Positions 1-5,167 of a stretch of 5,167 nucleotides of DNA are shown here, in pieces (positions within the stretch are counted from its first letter, which is position 1; every line of letters begins with the position of its first letter). The notes under the pieces are model-generated. The model did no database searches, was not told the DNA's origin, and saw only the letters and a program-made list of their open reading frames with translations. A program made the position numbers and the translations under genes. Origin of the DNA: Actinomycetes bacterium (GTDB taxonomy: Bacteria; Actinomycetota; Acidimicrobiia; Acidimicrobiales; JAKAOS01); contig JAJYGW010000360.1 of assembly GCA_021790615.1 (NCBI GenBank), positions 1-5,167 on the forward strand. The letters are read 5' to 3'.

Positions 1-2424
1 CTCCTCGGCAGGGAGGCGCGCCGGCTCGGGGTCCACGTGCTGCTGGCTCCGACACTGAACCTGGTCCGCTCACCGCTCGCCGGGCGGGCCTTCGAGTGCC
101 TGGGTGAGGATCCACTCCACGTGGCGTTGCTCGGCGCGTCCTACGTCAGCGGTGTCCAGGAGCTCGGCGTCGCTGCGACGGCGAAGCACTTCGTCGCGAA
201 CGAGTCCGAGCTGGACCGGATGCGCTACGACGTGTTCGCGGACGAGGATGCGCTCCGGTCGGCACAGCTGCTCCCCTTCGAGGAGGCTGTCCGCTCCGGC
301 GGTGCATGGGCGGTCATGGCTGCCTACAACCGGGTCGGCGGGGTGGCCATGACCGAGCACGCCCGGCTCCTCCTCGAGATCTTGAAAGGCGAGTGGGGCT
401 TCGACGGGGTGGTCGTGTCGGACTGGTACGCAACGACCTCCACTGCAGGATCGGCCCTCGGCGGGCTCGACCTCGTGATGCCAGGGCCGGGTGGGCCGTG
501 GGGGGCCGCGCTCTGCCGCGCGGTCGAGGCCGGCGAGGTGCCGGAGGAGGCTGTCCGTGACAAGGTTGCCCGGCTGCTCCGCCTGGCGGACCGGGTCGGC
601 GCGCTCGCGGCGCGCCACGAGCCAGGCCCGCCCACCCCCAGCCCCGATGCGCTCCCGGCGCGCCTCGCGGAGCGCTCGATGGTGCTGCTCGCCAACGACG
701 GCGTGCTGCCCCTCGTCCCCGAGTCGCTCCAGCGGGTGGCGTTGCTCGGACCGGCGGCAGTCGACCTGGTCCTCCAGGGCGGAGGGAGCGCACAGGTCGT
801 ACCCCCTCGGCACCGCTCCCTCGCTGACGAGCTCACCGCCCTCCTCCCGGCGGACTGCGCGCTGCGGCTCGAGGCGGGCGCGGCCAGGGACGAGTGGCCG
901 GAGCCGCTCCGAGCCGGTCCGGGGGTGCATCTCGAGCTGGCAGTGCTCGATGCCGGCGGGGTCGTGCTCGAGCAGCGCGTGCTCGAGGAGGCGACCGTCC
1001 GCCGCCTGCCGGCAACGCCTGGGGCACTGCCTGCCAACGCAGCCGAGCTGGTGCTCAGGGCGCGCCTGGAGGCTGCGATCCCGGAGACCTACGACGTGGC
1101 CGTGACCGGCGTGGGGCAGTTCCGCCTCGCCACCTCGGGAGCGACGACGGGACCGGAGCACGAGCTGCTGCTCGTCCCCGAGGCGACCGATCCCGGTGCA
1201 CTGCTGTTCCATCCACCAGGGGGTCGAGTCCAGCTCGAGGTCGGGCCGGGCCAGGTCGAGCTCGAGCTGCGGCATCGAGTGTTGCCCGGCCTCGGGATGG
1301 CCGCCTTCGCGTTGCGCGTCTCGCCGCCGGCCGCGCCCCCGGCGGAGCGCCTGGCCGCAGCCGTCGCACTCGCCCGTTGGGCCGACGTAGCGATCGTCGT
1401 GGTCGGTACATCGGCCGAGCACGAGACCGAAGGCGTGGACCGCGAGCGTCTCGTCCTCCCCGGGGACCAGGATGCGCTCGTCGAAGCGGTGGCGGCTACC
1501 GGCACCCGGACGGTGGTGGTGGTCAACGCCGGAGCCGCCGTCCTCCTCCCGTGGGCCGACCGGGTCGACGCAGTCCTTTGGACGTGGTTCCCCGGACAGG
1601 ATGGTCCTCCCGCGCTGGCGTCGGTTCTGCTCGGGCGCGCGGAGCCAGGGGGTCGGTTGCCGGTGACGCTCCCGGCGCCGGCGGGCGAAGCGCTCCTCCC
1701 CTCCATCCGGCCCGCCGGCGGTCGCCTCGAGTTCGCGGAGGGGGTGGCCATCGGCTACCGAGGGTGGGGGCGACCCGGAGGCGGGGGCGTGGCGTTCACG
1801 TTCGGTCACGGCCTCGGCTACACCTCCTGGGAGTACCGCTCACTCCGCTTGGTGCCCGGCGGAGCGGGCCTCGTCGCGGAGGTCGTGGTCGCCAACGCCG
1901 GCAGCCGGGCGGGTCACGAGGTCGTCCAGTGTTACGTCTCGGAGGCCGGCGAACCAGGGGCCGGCGCGCCGGGAGCTGGCGAACCAGGAGCTGGCGAACC
2001 AGGGGCCGGCGCGCCAGGAGCTGGCGAACCAGGGGCAGGCGAACCAGGGGCAGGCGAGCCGGACTGGCGCCTCGCCGGGTTCGCCGGGGTCGAGCTGGCA
2101 CCCGGTGCCTCGGGAGCCGTGCGTGTGGAGCTGGACGCGCGGCGATGGTCCCGCTGGCACGACCGAGCGTGGTCGCCCGTCCCCGGGCACTATCTCCTCG
2201 CAGCGGGTCGTTCGGTCGCGGACCTCCGCTACGTCGTTGCCTTCACGGTCGACGAGGCGGGGGCGGGAAACGGCGACAGTGTCGGGGTGGCGAACGGCCA
2301 AGGCAGCGGCACGGCGGACAGCAAAGGCGTCGGCACGGCGGACAGCGCCGGCGCGGCTCAGGCCAGGAGCCTCGACGCGCCACGCGGCGGTCGCCCACCC
2401 CGGGGGGAGGCTGGCGGGACCTAG
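1..2424 (+). CDS. Glycoside hydrolase family 3 protein, beta-glucosidase type with PA14-like insertion (5'-truncated by window edge)
   Basis: Likely hydrolyses terminal beta-linked sugars from glycosides or oligosaccharides; the exact substrate cannot be read. The frame is open from base 1 and already matches the family ([16 protein letters not shown]), so the GTG at 37 is not the true start; roughly 100 N-terminal residues are probably missing, and a signal peptide cannot be judged. Counting from base 1 (807 residues visible): KHFVANE at 62-68; catalytic nucleophile Asp141 in VVVSDW; PA14-like insertion about 300-440, flanked by [10 protein letters not shown] and GLGMAAF; alpha/beta sandwich domain with ETEGVDR at 475-481 (acid/base Glu probably here, exact residue uncertain) and WFPGQ at 529-533; [16 protein letters not shown] near 601; Fn3-like domain from about 620 to 750. 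The Fn3-like domain carries an inserted Gly/Ala/Glu/Pro pentapeptide repeat (649-687), and a low-complexity tail of about 55 residues follows it. The stop is TAG. The GH3 assignment is very secure; beta-glucosidase specificity is inferred from the PA14-containing subgroup. Confidence 0.95.
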   Translation, partial: LLGREARRLGVHVLLAPTLNLVRSPLAGRAFECLGEDPLHVALLGASYVSGVQELGVAATAKHFVANESELDRMRYDVFADEDALRSAQLLPFEEAVRSGGAWAVMAAYNRVGGVAMTEHARLLLEILKGEWGFDGVVVSDWYATTSTAGSALGGLDLVMPGPGGPWGAALCRAVEAGEVPEEAVRDKVARLLRLADRVGALAARHEPGPPTPSPDALPARLAERSMVLLANDGVLPLVPESLQRVALLGPAAVDLVLQGGGSAQVVPPRHRSLADELTALLPADCALRLEAGAARDEWPEPLRAGPGVHLELAVLDAGGVVLEQRVLEEATVRRLPATPGALPANAAELVLRARLEAAIPETYDVAVTGVGQFRLATSGATTGPEHELLLVPEATDPGALLFHPPGGRVQLEVGPGQVELELRHRVLPGLGMAAFALRVSPPAAPPAERLAAAVALARWADVAIVVVGTSAEHETEGVDRERLVLPGDQDALVEAVAATGTRTVVVVNAGAAVLLPWADRVDAVLWTWFPGQDGPPALASVLLGRAEPGGRLPVTLPAPAGEALLPSIRPAGGRLEFAEGVAIGYRGWGRPGGGGVAFTFGHGLGYTSWEYRSLRLVPGGAGLVAEVVVANAGSRAGHEVVQCYVSEAGEPGAGAPGAGEPGAGEPGAGAPGAGEPGAGEPGAGEPDWRLAGFAGVELAPGASGAVRVELDARRWSRWHDRAWSPVPGHYLLAAGRSVADLRYVVAFTVDEAGAGNGDSVGVANGQGSGTADSKGVGTADSAGAAQARSLDAPRGGRPPRGEAGGT
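1945..2061 (+). repeat. In-frame 15-bp tandem repeat (AGEPG pentapeptide, about 7.8 copies)
   Basis: Eight adjacent 15-bp units, the last one 12 bp, encode AGEPG or AGAPG. In order, the third residue is E, A, E, E, A, E, E, E. The unit length is a multiple of three, so copy-number change would alter protein length without shifting the frame. Units 1-3 and 4-6 also match as a 45-bp higher-order repeat with three base differences. The tract lies in the Fn3-like domain of the GH3 protein, between the VVQCYVSE strand and the [14 protein letters not shown] segment. Family members usually have only a short loop there, so this is probably a flexible surface extension. Confidence 0.95.
2275..2370 (+). 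repeat. Degenerate 24-bp tandem repeat in the GH3 C-terminal tail
   Basis: Four successive octapeptides, [24 protein letters not shown] and AGAAQARS, follow the end of the Fn3-like domain. The middle copies are clearest in DNA: positions 2297-2320 and 2321-2344 match at 21 of 24 bases, and the outer copies are diverged. The period is a multiple of three and keeps the frame. The Gly/Ala/Ser-rich product looks like a disordered tail. The first and fourth copies are less certain. Confidence 0.75.
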
Positions 2425-2466
2425 GGTGGACCGGGGCTGGTCGGAGAGGACAGGCCGGTACTGCGG

Positions 2467-2490
2467 GCGGGTCCCACGAGGCGGGACCGC
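2467..2490 (+). other. Hairpin in the gap just upstream of the acnA ribosome binding site
   Basis: GGTCCC at 2470-2475 is the exact reverse complement of GGGACC at 2483-2488, with a 7-base loop. Two further pairs (G2467-C2490 and C2468-G2489) form if G2469 is bulged. It ends 5 bases before the Shine-Dalgarno sequence. No T-run follows, so it is not a typical intrinsic terminator for the GH3 gene. It could be a leader structure that affects acnA translation, or chance in GC-rich DNA. Confidence 0.35.
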
Positions 2491-2495
2491 CGATC

Positions 2496-2502
2496 GAGGA
2501 GG
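2496..2502 (+). promoter_or_regulatory. Ribosome binding site of acnA
   Basis: GAGGAGG is a strong match to the Shine-Dalgarno consensus and ends 4 bases before the ATG at 2507. It decides the start: the reading frame is open upstream to about 2105, but that part overlaps the GH3 gene and has no aconitase similarity, whereas similarity begins a few residues after this ATG. Confidence 0.85.
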
Positions 2503-2506
2503 CGAC

Positions 2507-5113
<2,607 letters not shown>

Positions 5114-5167
5114 GCCGGGCGCGCGGGCGAAGGGCGGGGGCCCCGCACGCCGGGCGCTCAGGGCGCG

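Noticed and set aside
1249..1275. Clustered CTCGAG/GAGCTC palindromes
   Set aside because: Explained by Leu-Glu codon runs within the PA14-like beta strands; no sign of an operator.
70..1809. Long minus-strand open frame of 579 codons opposite the GH3 gene
   Set aside because: Its translation is rich in Arg, His, Gln and Glu with no recognisable domain, as expected for the antisense of a high-GC gene. The plus-strand frame has clear GH3 motifs throughout.
2105..2506. Possible N-terminal extension of AcnA by up to 134 residues
   Set aside because: It overlaps the GH3 gene out of frame, has shadow-like composition and no aconitase similarity. The ATG at 2507 has a strong ribosome binding site.
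5134..5146. Possible terminator stem after acnA (GCGG/CCGC around a G/C loop)
   Set aside because: The stem is only about 4 bp with a realistic loop and has no following T-run; such pairings are expected by chance in this GC-rich 54-base stretch.
5158..5167. Possible stop codon of a convergent minus-strand gene at the window edge
   Set aside because: Only 7 bases beyond the TCA are available, which is far too little to support a gene.

Overview
The window is very GC-rich, with codon third positions dominated by G and C. Both proteins read like actinobacterial homologues, so a high-GC actinobacterium is the likely source (possibly an Acidimicrobiia-type lineage). That placement rests on composition and remembered family resemblance, not on a search.

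Layout: positions 1-2424 hold the 3' part of a plus-strand glycoside hydrolase family 3 (GH3) gene, a beta-glucosidase-type enzyme whose N-terminus lies outside the window. It has a TIM-barrel catalytic end, a PA14-like insertion, the alpha/beta sandwich domain and a C-terminal fibronectin-III-like domain. Two in-frame tandem repeats lie near its 3' end: a 15-bp repeat (1945-2061) inside the Fn3-like domain and a degenerate 24-bp repeat (2275-2370) in a low-complexity tail. An 82-bp gap (2425-2506) contains a small hairpin and a strong ribosome binding site. Positions 2507-5113 hold a complete aconitate hydratase gene (acnA) with all three iron-sulfur cysteines. The last 54 bases are GC-rich, with no gene or convincing terminator.

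The two genes have no obvious shared pathway beyond general carbon metabolism: one releases sugars from glycosides, the other is a TCA-cycle enzyme. They lie in the same direction 82 bp apart and could be co-transcribed, but nothing in the sequence proves an operon. I see no RNA gene, mobile element or CRISPR array, and no sign of a new multi-gene system. The most distinctive feature is the repeat-bearing C-terminal region of the GH3 protein.
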